Below, one piece after another: positions 35,398-45,531 of a stretch of 64,000 bases of DNA. Under the pieces are notes generated by a model. The model searched no databases, had not been told where the DNA came from, and saw only the letters and a list, made by a program, of their open reading frames with translations. Both the position numbers and the translations under genes were made by a program. This DNA comes from Pseudomonadota bacterium (lineage in GTDB: Bacteria; Pseudomonadota; Gammaproteobacteria; Steroidobacterales; Woeseiaceae). The stretch's first letter is position 1. Every line of letters starts with the position of its first letter. The stretch spans positions 1 to 64,000 of the forward strand of contig JADFNS010000015.1 of assembly GCA_022563255.1 (NCBI GenBank). The letters run 5' to 3'.

Positions 35398-36198
35398 ATG
35401 GCCAAACCCGCTGAAGAAATAGCCGCTCAACACGCCAGCAACGCGGCGCACTACGAGCAGCCCCTGTCCGAGCGTATGCGGACGTTCCTCAGGCTGGAGT
35501 TTCTCTACCAGCAGATGCTCTATAACAGCGACAGAGACGCTGATTGGGCGACGCGGGCCACAATATCGACACTTTTGGAGTTTCTCGCCATTCTGTCCCG
35601 CGGCGACGTCCGCAACGAAGTCTACAAGGAGCTGGACCACCAGATGTCTACCCTTGGGCGCTTTCAAAGCCATGCAAATGTCGACGGCGGTCGTTTGGAA
35701 ACCCTGATGCATAATTTGTCCGCCAGCCGCGATGAGATTGCGAAGATCGGCACCGGATTTCTGCAACCGCTCAAAGACAGCCAATTTCTTAATGCCATCA
35801 AGAATCGCAGCAGCATTCCCGGTGGAACCTGCGAATTCGACCTGCCGGAATACAGCCACTGGCTGCGCCAGCCTTTCAAGCGTCGGCGACAGGATATGCT
35901 GCGGTGGATCAGTTCCGTACGGCCGCTGTGCGATGCCGTCAGTGAAACACTTTGGCTTATTCGTGAAAGCGCGCAATCCACCGAAGAACTGGCAGTCAGG
36001 GGAATGTTTCAGCACAACATGCACAAAGACAGCAACTGCCGCCTGCTGCGAGTCCATCTTGCCAACGGATCGCCGCTATTTCCCGAAATAAGCGGCAGTC
36101 AGCACCGCTTTACGGTGCGCTTTCTGGAATGGTCGACAGTAGAACACCGTGCCGTACAAACCCGTCAGGACATCCCGTTCCAGCTTTCAATCTGCTAA
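35398..36198 (+). CDS. zapD: Cell division protein ZapD
   Basis: A 266-residue all-alpha/beta ZapD (YacF/DUF1342): YEQPLSERMRTFLRLEFLYQ at about 20-39, RGDVRNEVYKELDH, then LPEYSHWLRQPFKRR and a C-terminal beta domain. It crosslinks FtsZ protofilaments at the Z ring. It follows coaE as in Escherichia, but the usual third gene yacG is absent: its stop codon overlaps that of convergent mutT (CTAA shared). Confidence 0.92.
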   Translation: MAKPAEEIAAQHASNAAHYEQPLSERMRTFLRLEFLYQQMLYNSDRDADWATRATISTLLEFLAILSRGDVRNEVYKELDHQMSTLGRFQSHANVDGGRLETLMHNLSASRDEIAKIGTGFLQPLKDSQFLNAIKNRSSIPGGTCEFDLPEYSHWLRQPFKRRRQDMLRWISSVRPLCDAVSETLWLIRESAQSTEELAVRGMFQHNMHKDSNCRLLRVHLANGSPLFPEISGSQHRFTVRFLEWSTVEHRAVQTRQDIPFQLSIC

Positions 36199-36614
36199 CG
36201 ACAAGGCGAGCCCCGCAGCGCAGCGACAACCGGTACATCCGCTGGCAGCAATTCGTCCGCGTTGAGCAGCTCTGCCGACACCCATCGCAGCGCCTGCCCC
36301 TCACGGCCCACCGGGTCACCGCGCCACTCGCTGACAACGAAGAATTCGATAGAGACGACGCGATCGTCGTATTCGTGGCGCAGGTTCATGAACGAGGAAC
36401 ATGCAATGACCTGAATTCCCAGTTCCTCAGCGAGTTCTCTCGACAATGCCTGTGATGCGGTCTCGCCCGCTGCGATTTTGCCGCCAGGAAACTCCCACAT
36501 CCCGTGAAACGGTCCGTCACCCAGCCGCTCAGCAATCAGAATCCGGCCCGCGGAATCGCGCAGTATCCCGGCTGCGACATTGAAGTGATCTAGCTGTTCA
36601 GCTTGCCGTGGCAC
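36195..36614 (-). CDS. mutT: 8-oxo-dGTP diphosphatase MutT
   Basis: A 139-residue Nudix hydrolase; the Nudix box runs from [18 protein letters not shown] to AEELGI, with the E-x-x-E-E centre intact. The N-terminus [19 protein letters not shown] is typical of MutT. It cleanses 8-oxo-dGTP. The GTG start at 36614 lies 25 bp inside the end of secA, giving overlap on the same strand, an arrangement also known from other gammaproteobacteria (secA-mutT). Convergent with zapD. Confidence 0.92.
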   Translation of the reverse strand: MPRQAEQLDHFNVAAGILRDSAGRILIAERLGDGPFHGMWEFPGGKIAAGETASQALSRELAEELGIQVIACSSFMNLRHEYDDRVVSIEFFVVSEWRGDPVGREGQALRWVSAELLNADELLPADVPVVAALRGSPCR

Positions 36615-39490
36615 TGCTTGAATTTCTTACCCGATCCACACGGGCACGGCTCGTTACGCCCGACCTTGCGCGTGCCGCGCACGAAAGGCGTGGCTGGCGG
36701 CGGCAGTGCGACCGGCCGCACGCCTTGCGACTGACCACCCATTGCCGAGGCCTCAGCATGCTGAAATTTCATCGTGCCAGCCGCTTGTTTCTTCCGGGAC
36801 ATTTCGTCGAGGTCTTCTTCGCCCTGAATGCGAATGCGCGAAAGAATGCTAATCGTGTCGTGTTTGACTTGCTCCAGCATCACGCCAAACATCTCGAACG
36901 CTTCGCGTTTGTATTCCTGCTTCGGATTCTTTTGCGCGTAGGACCGCAACCCGATGCCTTGTCGCAAGTGATCCATACCGGCCAGATGCTCTTTCCAGTG
37001 ATGATCGAGTTGCCGCAGCATCACCTGCTTTTCAACGCCTCGCATCAGGTCAGCGCCAATGCCAGCCACTTTCTTCCCGTAGGCATTGCTCGCTTCCTCA
37101 ACGCAACGGTCCGATATCGCTTCGGCGCTCAATGTCTTGTCATCGTGAATCCAGCGGGCAACATCGGCATGCAGGCCGAAATCGGACTCCAGCGCTTTGC
37201 TCAGGCCTTCTGCGTCCCACAATTCGTCCAGACTGCCTGGCGGGATGTACTGCTCTACCACGATCTCAACAACTTCCTCGCGAATCGCCGCAACCGAATC
37301 CTCGATCTCATCAGCGTCCATGAGTTCGGAGCGCTGAAAATACACGACCTTGCGCTGATCATTTGCGACGTCATCGTATTCAAGGAGATTCTTTCGAATG
37401 TCGAAGTTATGCGCTTCGACCTTGCGTTGCGCCCGTTCGATCTGACGCGACAGTAGGCGGCTCTCGATGGCTTCGCCCTCGCGCATACCTGCGCGAGACA
37501 GCAAACTCTTGGTACGTTCCGGATCGCCAAAGATACGCATGAGCGTGTCTTCCATCGACAAATAGAAGCGGCTTGATCCAGGATCGCCCTGGCGACCTGA
37601 TCGACCTCGAAGCTGGTTGTCGATACGACGCGACTCGTGTCTTTCCGTGCCAACGATATGCAGTCCGCCGGCGTCCAGAACCTCCTGGTGACGCTGCTGC
37701 CATTCTTCCCGGATGCGCGCCTCGTCGGCGCCCTCGCCTGCCGCCGCCAGTGTCGCGTCCAGGTTGCCGCCCAACACGATGTCAGTGCCGCGGCCTGCCA
37801 TGTTCGTAGCGATTGTGATCGCACCAGGACGACCGGCGTTTTGCACAATATGCGCTTCCCGTTCGTGCTGCTTGGCGTTGAGCACTTCATGCTTGATGTT
37901 TCTTTTCTTCAGGAATGAAGACAGCAGCTCCGACGCCTCAATCGAAGTCGTACCGACCAGAACCGGCTGCCCGCGCTCGCCGCAGTCGACGATATCTTCG
38001 ACGATCGCATCAAATTTGTCGTTCTCCGTCAGGTAAACAAGATCCGGCTGATCGTCGCGGATCATCGGTTTGTGCGTTGGCAATACGACCACTTCCAGGC
38101 CATAGATTTGCTGAAACTCAAAGGCTTCAGTATCCGCAGTACCCGTCATGCCGGACAGGTTGTCGTACAGGCGAAAATAATTTTGAAACGTAATCGATGC
38201 GACCGTTTGATTTTCCTGCCTGATCGATACGCCTTCTTTCGCCTCGATGGCCTGATGCAGACCATCACCCCAGCGACGACCCGGCATCGTGCGGCCGGTG
38301 AACTCGTCAACAATAATGACCTCGCCGTCTTTAACGATATAGTCGACGTCGCGCTGGTACAGTCCGTGCGCGCGCAGCGCAGAGCTCAAGTGGTGCAGTA
38401 ATTTTATATTGCCCGCGTCATACAGACTTTCAGAATCCGAGAGCAACCCGGCCTGGGTCATTAGCGACTCGACACGCAAATGACCCTCTTCGGTCACATA
38501 GGCCTGCTTGGTTTTCTCGTCGATAGTGTAGTCACCACGAACGATCAAACGACAGTTGGCGATCTTGCCGTCCATCCCGACCATCACTACATCCGCGTCA
38601 CGCCGCCCCGCGATATCGATCGCTTCGTCGAGAGGCATCACGGCTGACGGTGCGTCGCCCTCGGACGTCACCGGTTTGCCATTTTGATCGACGAGACTGA
38701 CTGTGCGCGCAGTAATGTCGAAATTCGTTGGCTCTTCGGTCTCTTCGTGCTGACGAAGTTTCGGAATCATTTTGTTGATCTGCGCATACAGGTCATTGCT
38801 GGTTTCGGCCGGACCCGAAATGATCAGCGGCGTGCGAGCCTCGTCGATCAGGATCGAGTCAACCTCATCCACAATACCGAAGTTGAGATCGCGTAAAACC
38901 TTGTCCGCCGTCGAAAATGCAAGGTTGTCACGCAGATAATCGAATCCGAGCTCGTTATTGGTCGCGTAGGTTATATCGCTGCCGTACGCCGCTCGCTTCT
39001 CTTCCGGACTTTGACCACTCTTCGACACACCGACCGTCAAATCCAGAAATTCGTAAATCGGCCGCATCCAGTCGGCGTCACGTTGCGCAAGATATTCGTT
39101 CACCGTGATGATATGCACGCCCTTGTCGCTGATTGCGTTTAGATATGCGGGCAAAGTCGCCATCAGCGTCTTGCCCTCACCGGTGCGCATTTCGGCAATG
39201 TTGCCGTCGTGCAGCACCATGGCGCCGATCAGCTGCACGTCGAACGGCCGCATTTTCATGGTGCGCAGGCAGGCTTCACGAGCGACGGCGAATGCTTCCG
39301 GCAATAAATCATCCAGAGTCTCGCCGTCTTGATAACGTTTTTTAAATTCTATCGACTTGGCCGTCAGCGCCGCATCGTCGAGCGCCTGCATGCCTTCTTC
39401 GAGAGCATTAATCTTATCGACGGTCTTAGAGTACTCACGCAGCAGCCTCTGATTGCGACTGCCAAAAATGCGTGTCAGGAATTTCGCCAC
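36590..39490 (-). CDS. secA: Protein translocase ATPase SecA
   Basis: From the GTG at 39490 (GGGAG seven bases upstream; frame starts [15 protein letters not shown]) the product is 966 residues, slightly long for SecA. NBD1 has [18 protein letters not shown] and the preprotein cross-linking domain follows. NBD2 carries [11 protein letters not shown] and the [14 protein letters not shown] motif. The C-terminal SEC-C zinc motif [14 protein letters not shown] binds SecB. It drives post-translational export through SecYEG. No secM-like gene precedes it; the M23 gene occupies that position, as in Pseudomonas. Confidence 0.97.
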   Translation of the reverse strand: MAKFLTRIFGSRNQRLLREYSKTVDKINALEEGMQALDDAALTAKSIEFKKRYQDGETLDDLLPEAFAVAREACLRTMKMRPFDVQLIGAMVLHDGNIAEMRTGEGKTLMATLPAYLNAISDKGVHIITVNEYLAQRDADWMRPIYEFLDLTVGVSKSGQSPEEKRAAYGSDITYATNNELGFDYLRDNLAFSTADKVLRDLNFGIVDEVDSILIDEARTPLIISGPAETSNDLYAQINKMIPKLRQHEETEEPTNFDITARTVSLVDQNGKPVTSEGDAPSAVMPLDEAIDIAGRRDADVVMVGMDGKIANCRLIVRGDYTIDEKTKQAYVTEEGHLRVESLMTQAGLLSDSESLYDAGNIKLLHHLSSALRAHGLYQRDVDYIVKDGEVIIVDEFTGRTMPGRRWGDGLHQAIEAKEGVSIRQENQTVASITFQNYFRLYDNLSGMTGTADTEAFEFQQIYGLEVVVLPTHKPMIRDDQPDLVYLTENDKFDAIVEDIVDCGERGQPVLVGTTSIEASELLSSFLKKRNIKHEVLNAKQHEREAHIVQNAGRPGAITIATNMAGRGTDIVLGGNLDATLAAAGEGADEARIREEWQQRHQEVLDAGGLHIVGTERHESRRIDNQLRGRSGRQGDPGSSRFYLSMEDTLMRIFGDPERTKSLLSRAGMREGEAIESRLLSRQIERAQRKVEAHNFDIRKNLLEYDDVANDQRKVVYFQRSELMDADEIEDSVAAIREEVVEIVVEQYIPPGSLDELWDAEGLSKALESDFGLHADVARWIHDDKTLSAEAISDRCVEEASNAYGKKVAGIGADLMRGVEKQVMLRQLDHHWKEHLAGMDHLRQGIGLRSYAQKNPKQEYKREAFEMFGVMLEQVKHDTISILSRIRIQGEEDLDEMSRKKQAAGTMKFQHAEASAMGGQSQGVRPVALPPPATPFVRGTRKVGRNEPCPCGSGKKFKQCHGKLNS

Positions 39491-39650
39491 TGAGGGCTCC
39501 CAGGTCCGATCAAACAAAGGCCGCTATTCTAATGTGTCGCGGGGCTATTTAGAATCCAATGTCGCGATTTATGGGCATTTTTCGAATTCACAAGGACCCC
39601 CGGACGATGCCGGATACTGGGTAGACGAAGGTTTGTTGCTCAGCGCTGGC

Positions 39651-40583
39651 TTATTTCGACGAATCGCGAATAAACTTCACCGGATTGACCCGGCTGTTGT
39701 TGTGCAAAACTTCAAAGTGCAGGTTCGGGCCAGTAGCACGCCCGGTCTCGCCCATCAGGGCGACGACCTGTCCTTTTTTCACCTCGTCTCCGACGGACAC
39801 GAGGTTTTCCGAATTATGCGCGTATCGCGTTGCGTAACCATTGCCATGGTTAATTTCAATCATGATGCCGTAGCCATAACGAGCCGCGGACCAGGTCACG
39901 ACGCCGTCAGCGACGGCGTTGATTTCCGCACCCTTCCTGCCAGCAAAATCTATGCCCGTGTGATTAGCGGCTTTACCCGTGAACGGGTCCATGCGTTTGC
40001 CGTAATACGATGAAATCCAACCCGACCTGACCGGCCGACCCTGCGGGTAAACACGATCGATGAGATTTTGATTCATCAAGACACCCTCGAGCACTCCGAG
40101 CTGAGCTTCGCGATTGTCCAGCTGCGCGCCCAGCGCCTGCATGGCTTCAAGCACGTCGGGAATAGCGACGCCGGAGCCGCTTGCCATCGGCTCTTCCGGG
40201 CCGCCTAACGCGGGATCCAAATCAAAATCAAACTCACCGTCGTCAATATTCGCCATGTGAGTCAGGCGACGACCGAGGGCATCCAGGCGAATCATGCGCG
40301 CATTCATGCGTGCGATGCTGATGGACAATGCGTCCAGCGTATCTTCGTTGCCCCGGCGAATGGAGTCGATGCTTTCGCGCTGAGCCTGAATTTCGCCGGT
40401 CAGGTCAGCCAGTTCGTCGGCGCTCACGCCCGATCCGGTGCTCCTGGAATACCAGGACCCGGCCGTGAACCCGATACCGACGATGACACCCGTAACGACG
40501 GCGGCACTCAGCCAGGCAGACGCGCCAGCCAAGTTCAGATGCCGGGGCTTGCCGTAGCCCCTGCCGAAAATTACAACATTCAT
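39651..40583 (-). CDS. M23-family (LytM-domain) membrane-anchored protein
   Basis: The 310-residue product has one N-terminal transmembrane anchor (~20-43), a coiled-coil-like segment (~60-110) and a LytM domain (~187-305). Zinc/catalytic residues: His208 and Asp212 (NHTGIDFAG), His256 (YAHNS), and in the final H-x-H motif Asn287-Leu-His289 (TGPNLHFEV). Asn replaces the first His, the presumed catalytic base, so it may be a non-enzymatic amidase activator like EnvC/NlpD rather than an endopeptidase. Located between secA and the DUF721 gene, as in Pseudomonas. Confidence 0.88.
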   Translation of the reverse strand: MNVVIFGRGYGKPRHLNLAGASAWLSAAVVTGVIVGIGFTAGSWYSRSTGSGVSADELADLTGEIQAQRESIDSIRRGNEDTLDALSISIARMNARMIRLDALGRRLTHMANIDDGEFDFDLDPALGGPEEPMASGSGVAIPDVLEAMQALGAQLDNREAQLGVLEGVLMNQNLIDRVYPQGRPVRSGWISSYYGKRMDPFTGKAANHTGIDFAGRKGAEINAVADGVVTWSAARYGYGIMIEINHGNGYATRYAHNSENLVSVGDEVKKGQVVALMGETGRATGPNLHFEVLHNNSRVNPVKFIRDSSK

Positions 40584-40891
40584 TGCATACGCCCTGTGTG
40601 CGCTACAGTCGCTCGAAATTTATTGATGCAAGTCGCGACGACGCGGGCTATCTGCCTGCGTTCGCTTGTTCGCGTTATTATCAACTTGCTGTCCCTGCCC
40701 ACTTCGGTAGCCCCGCTGTCCTAGGAATCAACCCTTAGACCGGTGGATTTGCGCCCCCACCTTTCGGCGGGTATGCCTTTATCGTGTGCAACAATATGCA
40801 TAATGTCGGAAATCATTACAAGGTATCGTCTCGGATTCCGGAACCAAGATCACCAGTAAGAGGTCGAAAACGCCAACTGCGTCACATTTCT
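40584..40891. other. Intergenic region between divergent M23 and DUF721 genes
   Basis: 308 bp with no credible coding frame. It must contain both promoters, but I find only weak candidates on the plus strand (TTGCGC, 17 bp, TATGCC around 40749-40777). No terminator or repeat is visible. The in-frame start at 40784 for the DUF721 gene is unlikely, because the conserved protein begins at 40892. Confidence 0.5.
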
Positions 40892-41197
40892 ATGTCAACC
40901 AAGAAGCTCGGAGACTTACTAAACCCTAATAATGTCGGGGATTTAGGAGATCTTATTAAGCGTGCCCGCAAGATGGGTGAGCTAACACAGATTCTAAGCC
41001 GCGCCCTGCCCGAGGCAGATCGCGCTGCCATCGTTGCGGCAAATGTCCGGGAAGACGGCGAATTGGTCATAATTTGCGCTTCATCGGCCTGGGCATCCAG
41101 ACTTCGTTATGAAGCGGATATGCTGCTAAGGACGGCAAGGGACGCCGGCATCGCTGCCAAAACCTGCAAGGTACGGGTGACGCAAAGTCAGGCGTAA
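40892..41197 (+). CDS. DUF721 family protein
   Basis: From ATG 40892 the product is 101 residues: a helical N-terminus, then [45 protein letters not shown] broken across residues ~47-90, the DUF721 pattern. Function unknown; the family is small and probably nucleic-acid associated. It stands opposite lpxC, sharing 10 bp at their 3' ends, the same arrangement as in Pseudomonas. Confidence 0.85.
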   Translation: MSTKKLGDLLNPNNVGDLGDLIKRARKMGELTQILSRALPEADRAAIVAANVREDGELVIICASSAWASRLRYEADMLLRTARDAGIAAKTCKVRVTQSQA

Positions 41198-42096
41198 GAG
41201 GGCGTCGCGTAGGATATGGGAGCTTTTTCGGGGTCGTCGAAGGTGACTTCTTCCCATGCGGAATCGTCTTCGAGCATCGCGCGGAAGAGTTTGTTGTTCA
41301 GTTCGTGACCGGACTTGTAGGCTCGCAACTCGCCGATCAAGCCGTGACCCAACAGGTAGGCATCACCGATGGCGTCGAGAATTTTGTGAATGACAAATTC
41401 GTTGGCGTAACGCAGGCCGTCTTCATTGAGAATCCTGTAATCGTCAAGAACGATCGCATTATCCATGCTGCCGCCCAGCGTCAGATTGCGTTCACGCAAT
41501 GCCTCTACGTCACGCAGAAAACAGAACGTGCGCGCACGACTGACTTCTTTCAAAAACGACGCTGAGGAAAAGTCGATCGTCGCTTGCTGACTCATTTTGT
41601 TGAATACCGGGTGATTGAAGTACACCTCAAAACTTACTTTGAAACCGTTGAACGGCAACAACTCGATCCACTTGTCACCATCCTCGACGCGAACTTTTTT
41701 CTTGATGCGAATAAATTTCTTCGCAGCATTTTGTTCCTCTATGCCCGCCGATTGCAGCAAAAATACGAACGGCGCGGCGCTGCCGTCCATGATCGGCACT
41801 TCGGGCGCGGAAAGATCGATGGTGAGATTGTCAATGCCCAGACCCGCGAGTGCAGCCATCAGGTGCTCAACGGTTGCGACTTTAACGTCGCCGTTGACCA
41901 GCGTGGTGCCCAACGTCGTTTCACCAACACAGCGCGGGTCCGCCCGAATATCTACCGGATTTTCCAGATCGACTCGACGAAAGGTGACACCGGCGTTTAC
42001 GGCAGCCGGACGAAGGGTCATATAAACCTTGTCGCCCGTGTGAAGTCCGACGCCCGTCGCACGAATAGTGGTTTTGAGTGTTCGCTGTCTGAGCAT
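41188..42096 (-). CDS. lpxC: UDP-3-O-acyl-N-acetylglucosamine deacetylase LpxC
   Basis: The 302-residue zinc amidase catalyses the first committed step of lipid A synthesis. Zinc ligands: His in [10 protein letters not shown] (~78) and His/Asp in [10 protein letters not shown] (~236/240); the catalytic His is in the final GHELNN segment. N-terminus [18 protein letters not shown] is canonical. Length typical. Separated from ftsZ by 168 bp that contain a strong inverted repeat. Confirms a lipopolysaccharide-bearing cell envelope. Confidence 0.96.
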   Translation of the reverse strand: MLRQRTLKTTIRATGVGLHTGDKVYMTLRPAAVNAGVTFRRVDLENPVDIRADPRCVGETTLGTTLVNGDVKVATVEHLMAALAGLGIDNLTIDLSAPEVPIMDGSAAPFVFLLQSAGIEEQNAAKKFIRIKKKVRVEDGDKWIELLPFNGFKVSFEVYFNHPVFNKMSQQATIDFSSASFLKEVSRARTFCFLRDVEALRERNLTLGGSMDNAIVLDDYRILNEDGLRYANEFVIHKILDAIGDAYLLGHGLIGELRAYKSGHELNNKLFRAMLEDDSAWEEVTFDDPEKAPISYATPSYA

Positions 42097-42208
42097 ATCG
42101 CGCGGAAGGTTATCACAAAACTGAATGAGAACCCAAAAGTCTCAGAAATTCAAACTGTTATAAAGGTGACATCCAGCACAGAGCGACGTGTTCGCGTCCG
42201 CGGTGAAT

Positions 42209-42255
42209 CAGGTAGCCGGCCCGGACGAATCCGGACCGGCAAGCGGAGTTACCTG
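42209..42255 (-). terminator. Strong hairpin between ftsZ and lpxC
   Basis: Plus-strand arms: outer CAGGTA/TACCTG, inner GCCGGCCCGGA and TCCGGACCGGC with a CGAA loop, one internal mismatch, and a 9-nt bulge on one side. It begins 10 bp after the ftsZ stop. No U run follows in the lpxC direction, so it may be a processing site, mRNA 3' protector or Rho-assisted terminator rather than a classic intrinsic terminator. Confidence 0.45.
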
Positions 42256-42264
42256 ACTCTGGCC

Positions 42265-43407
42265 CTAGTCGGCCTGCCGACGCAGGAACGCCGGAATATC
42301 GAGTAGCTCTTCGTTCAAGCCACCGCCATCGGGCCCATCATCGACTGCTCGCTGGCGCTGTATCGTTGGCTTGTCCAGAGCATGATAGTTGGGTTCGGAC
42401 TGAACTGCCGAATGCCGTACAATGCGCATCTGCGATGCGGCATTAGCTGACTGCTGTCCGAGACCCGTCGCAACCACCGTAACCCGAATGCTGTCGGTCA
42501 TTTCCGGATCGATTACCGTGCCGATAACAACTGTGGCGTCCTCGGATGCGTATTCTTTAACCGTATTACCGACTTCCTGGAATTCGCCGATCGACAGATC
42601 CATGCCAGCCGTCACGTTCACGAGAATACCCTTGGCGCCGGCAAGGTTGATGTCCTCCAAAAGCGGACTGGACACGGCCGCCTCGGCCGCCTCCCGGGCG
42701 CGATCTTCACCGGAGGCGACACCTGAGCCCATCATGGCCATGCCCATTTCCGACATGACTGTGCGGACATCGGCAAAGTCAACATTGATAAGACCCGGTC
42801 GTGTAATCAACTCGGCAATGCCCTGCACTGCACCCTGCAGCACCTCATTCGCCGAGCGAAACGCGTCGAGCAAGGTGGTTTCGCAACCCAGCACCGTCAG
42901 GAGCTTTTCGTTGGGGATGGTAATCAGCGAGTCAACGTATTTCCCAAGCTCCGCGATACCCTGCTCAGCGATCTGCATGCGCTTTTTGCCTTCCATTTGG
43001 AACGGCTTGGTTACGATCGCGACCGTAAGAATGCCAAGTTCCTTGGCGACTTGCGCAACGATCGGCGCCGCACCCGTTCCCGTGCCGCCGCCCATGCCAG
43101 CAGTAATAAACAACATGTCGGCGCCATCGATCACTTCAAGTATACGGTCGCGGTCTTCCATTGCTGCCTGACGGCCGATGTCGGGATCCGCCCCCGCACC
43201 AAGTCCCTTCGTGATATTGCAACCGATCTGCAACGACGTTCGCGCCCGCGTCGCTTTGAGCGCCTGCGAGTCCGTATTCGCACAGATGAAATCGACACCA
43301 TCGATGCCGGTTTCAACCATATGTGCTACCGCGTTGCCACCGCCACCACCGACACCGATGACCTTGATGACAGCGCTCGAGCTGTGAGCATCCATTAATT
43401 CAAACAT
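42265..43407 (-). CDS. ftsZ: Cell division protein FtsZ
   Basis: The 380-residue tubulin homologue forms the Z ring. Nucleotide motifs: GVGGGGGNAVAHM (19-31), the tubulin signature GMGGGTGTGAAP (~103-114), and NVDFADVRTVM with the T7 catalytic Asp. The conserved C-terminal peptide DIPAFLRRQAD binds FtsA and ZipA. The linker is fairly short. Last gene of the dcw cluster, 57 bp after ftsA. Confidence 0.98.
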   Translation of the reverse strand: MFELMDAHSSSAVIKVIGVGGGGGNAVAHMVETGIDGVDFICANTDSQALKATRARTSLQIGCNITKGLGAGADPDIGRQAAMEDRDRILEVIDGADMLFITAGMGGGTGTGAAPIVAQVAKELGILTVAIVTKPFQMEGKKRMQIAEQGIAELGKYVDSLITIPNEKLLTVLGCETTLLDAFRSANEVLQGAVQGIAELITRPGLINVDFADVRTVMSEMGMAMMGSGVASGEDRAREAAEAAVSSPLLEDINLAGAKGILVNVTAGMDLSIGEFQEVGNTVKEYASEDATVVIGTVIDPEMTDSIRVTVVATGLGQQSANAASQMRIVRHSAVQSEPNYHALDKPTIQRQRAVDDGPDGGGLNEELLDIPAFLRRQAD

Positions 43408-43464
43408 TGAGTTTTCCTCCGCTTTGCAAGCATTAAACCGAACCCGTTCTTGAGGCCCGCCAAT

Positions 43465-44703
43465 CTAAAATTGTCTCCGGATCCACGATTTCATGCGCCC
43501 CAGGGCGTTTCCCAGGCTGCCCGCGAGCTGTGCACTGCGCAGCTCGCGCCGGGTAATATCCTCAACGCCGTACAGCAACAGGCCAACGCCCGTGGCGTAA
43601 ATCGGATTTCGAATAACGTCTACCAGACCTTCGACGTATTGCGGCGATCCGAGTCGTACCGGCATGTGAAATACTTCCTCCGCCAGTTCGACAGCACCTT
43701 CCATCTTTGAGCTGCCGCCCGTGATGATGACGCCTGCCGCAACCAGCTCTTCAAAACCGCTGCGTCGCAATTCATCGCGAACCAGGCCGAACAATTCTTC
43801 GTATCTGGGCTCGACGATTTCCGCCAGCGTTTGGCGAGCAAGCCTGCGTGGCGGCCGCTCGCCGACACTCGGCACTTCGATCGTTTCGTCAGGGTTCGCG
43901 AGCTGCGACAATGCGCAGGCGTACTTGATCTTGATTTCTTCGGCGTATTGCGTCGGCGTCCGCATCGACACGGCAATATCGTTGGTCACCTGATCGCCTG
44001 CGATAGGAATTACTGCGGTGTGCTGAATCGCACCACCGAGGAAAACTGCGATGTCCGTCGTGCCACCGCCGATGTCGACGATGCACGATCCGAGTTCCTT
44101 TTCGTCGTCGGTCAGGACCGAGTAGCTCGACGCCAGTTGTTCAAGGACAATGTCGTCGACCTCCAGTCCACAACGTTGTACGCATTTCACGATATTCTGA
44201 ATCGCGCTTTCGGCGCCCGTCACCATGTGCACTTTCGCTTCGAGACGCACGCCGGACATGCACACCGGTTCACGGATGCCTTCCTGATTGTCGATCACGA
44301 ATTCCTGCGGCAGGATATGCAGAATCTTCTGGTCAGCCGGAATTGCGACGGCGCGCGCGGCGGCGATCACGCGATCGACGTCGCCAAGGCTGACCTCCGA
44401 ATCAAGAATGCCGACAATGCCGTGCGAATTCAGGCTGCGAATGTGACTGCCCGCGATCCCCGTGTACACCGAGTGGATCTCACAACCGGCCATCAACTCG
44501 GCTTCTTCAACCGCACGCTGAATAGAATGCACGGTTGATTCGATGTTGACTACAACACCCTTTTTCAGCCCACGCGATGGATGCGAACCGATCCCGATAA
44601 TTTCGATTTTGCCTTCATCGTTGACCTCGCCAACAATCGCCACGACTTTCGACGTTCCTATATCGAGTCCGACGATCAGATTTTTATCGGGTTGTTTGGA
44701 CAT
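43465..44703 (-). CDS. ftsA: Cell division protein FtsA
   Basis: The 412-residue actin-like membrane tether of FtsZ. Phosphate-1 segment LIVGLDIGTSKVVAIVGE, phosphate-2 CIVDIGGGTTDIAVF and adenosine loop IITGGSSKMEGAVE. The C-terminal amphipathic helix MKSWIRRQF anchors it to the membrane. Its ATG directly follows the ftsQ stop (TAAATG). Confidence 0.97.
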   Translation of the reverse strand: MSKQPDKNLIVGLDIGTSKVVAIVGEVNDEGKIEIIGIGSHPSRGLKKGVVVNIESTVHSIQRAVEEAELMAGCEIHSVYTGIAGSHIRSLNSHGIVGILDSEVSLGDVDRVIAAARAVAIPADQKILHILPQEFVIDNQEGIREPVCMSGVRLEAKVHMVTGAESAIQNIVKCVQRCGLEVDDIVLEQLASSYSVLTDDEKELGSCIVDIGGGTTDIAVFLGGAIQHTAVIPIAGDQVTNDIAVSMRTPTQYAEEIKIKYACALSQLANPDETIEVPSVGERPPRRLARQTLAEIVEPRYEELFGLVRDELRRSGFEELVAAGVIITGGSSKMEGAVELAEEVFHMPVRLGSPQYVEGLVDVIRNPIYATGVGLLLYGVEDITRRELRSAQLAGSLGNALGRMKSWIRRQF

Positions 44704-45531
44704 TTACTGTATTCCCCTGGCCGCCAGCATTTCCTGCTCCGCCCGTTGCCCGGTGCTGACCGGCGTTTGTGATCCACCTTTCCAACCAATCGTGAATCCG
44801 TTGCCGTAACGCATATCGATGTAATCGATTTCCTTTGCGCGACTCGCGATGATGTCTGCGACAACGTCCAGAAAAAGATCGGTCCGTGCCGCGACGTCAC
44901 GCCGGCCCAGTCGAACGTCTATTCCGTTTTGCAGCGTCATATCCCATGACCCACGCGCATCGAGATGCACGCGGCTCACATCCAGGCCAACAGGTATCAG
45001 TTGCTTGCGTACGGCGAGATAGCGCGCGGCTACCTCGGCAGAGCGCGCATCCGGACCACTGAGTCGCGGTAATTCGGCGGGCAGGTGTCGCAGTTCCCTG
45101 ACGAACAACTCGCCCCGAGTGTTAAGCAATCCGCTATCGCCCCAGACGGCGGCCGGCACCTGTTCCGTGACCGTTATCGAAATACGGCTCGGCCAGCGGC
45201 GCGCAACGCGTGTCTGGTCGATCCATGGCAGCGCCACGATGAGCTCGCGCATGCGATCAAGGTCTGCGCCAACGAACCCGGCGTCGATTTCGTCCTTGAT
45301 CGCCGCTTCGATGTGCAACGCCGTAACGCGTTGGAACGGTCCGCTGATCTCGATCGACGAGATGTCCCGATCCAGTATTTTCAGGCTGACTTGATAGGTT
45401 GCGAAAACAATGGCGACCGCCATGAGCGGCGCGACAATTCGACCGATACGAATTCTCGGCATCTGCAAGCGCTGCGCCGCTTTCTGCTTGCGTCTGTTGG
45501 CTTGTCTACGCACCGTGGGCGGCCACTCCAA
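44704..45531 (-). CDS. ftsQ: Cell division protein FtsQ
   Basis: The 275-residue bitopic protein has a basic cytoplasmic N-terminus, one transmembrane helix (~31-50, IVAPLMAVAIVFATYQVSL), a POTRA domain starting ISSIEISGPFQRV, then the beta domain ending IDYIDMRYGNGFTIGWK. It recruits FtsB/FtsL. The frame starts with TTG at 45531, overlapping ddl; GTG at 45513 is an alternative start. Confidence 0.93.
   Translation of the reverse strand: MEWPPTVRRQANRRKQKAAQRLQMPRIRIGRIVAPLMAVAIVFATYQVSLKILDRDISSIEISGPFQRVTALHIEAAIKDEIDAGFVGADLDRMRELIVALPWIDQTRVARRWPSRISITVTEQVPAAVWGDSGLLNTRGELFVRELRHLPAELPRLSGPDARSAEVAARYLAVRKQLIPVGLDVSRVHLDARGSWDMTLQNGIDVRLGRRDVAARTDLFLDVVADIIASRAKEIDYIDMRYGNGFTIGWKGGSQTPVSTGQRAEQEMLAARGIQ

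Noticed and set aside
36195-36198. Hidden yacG gene between zapD and mutT
   Set aside because: The two genes share their stop-codon bases, leaving no space.
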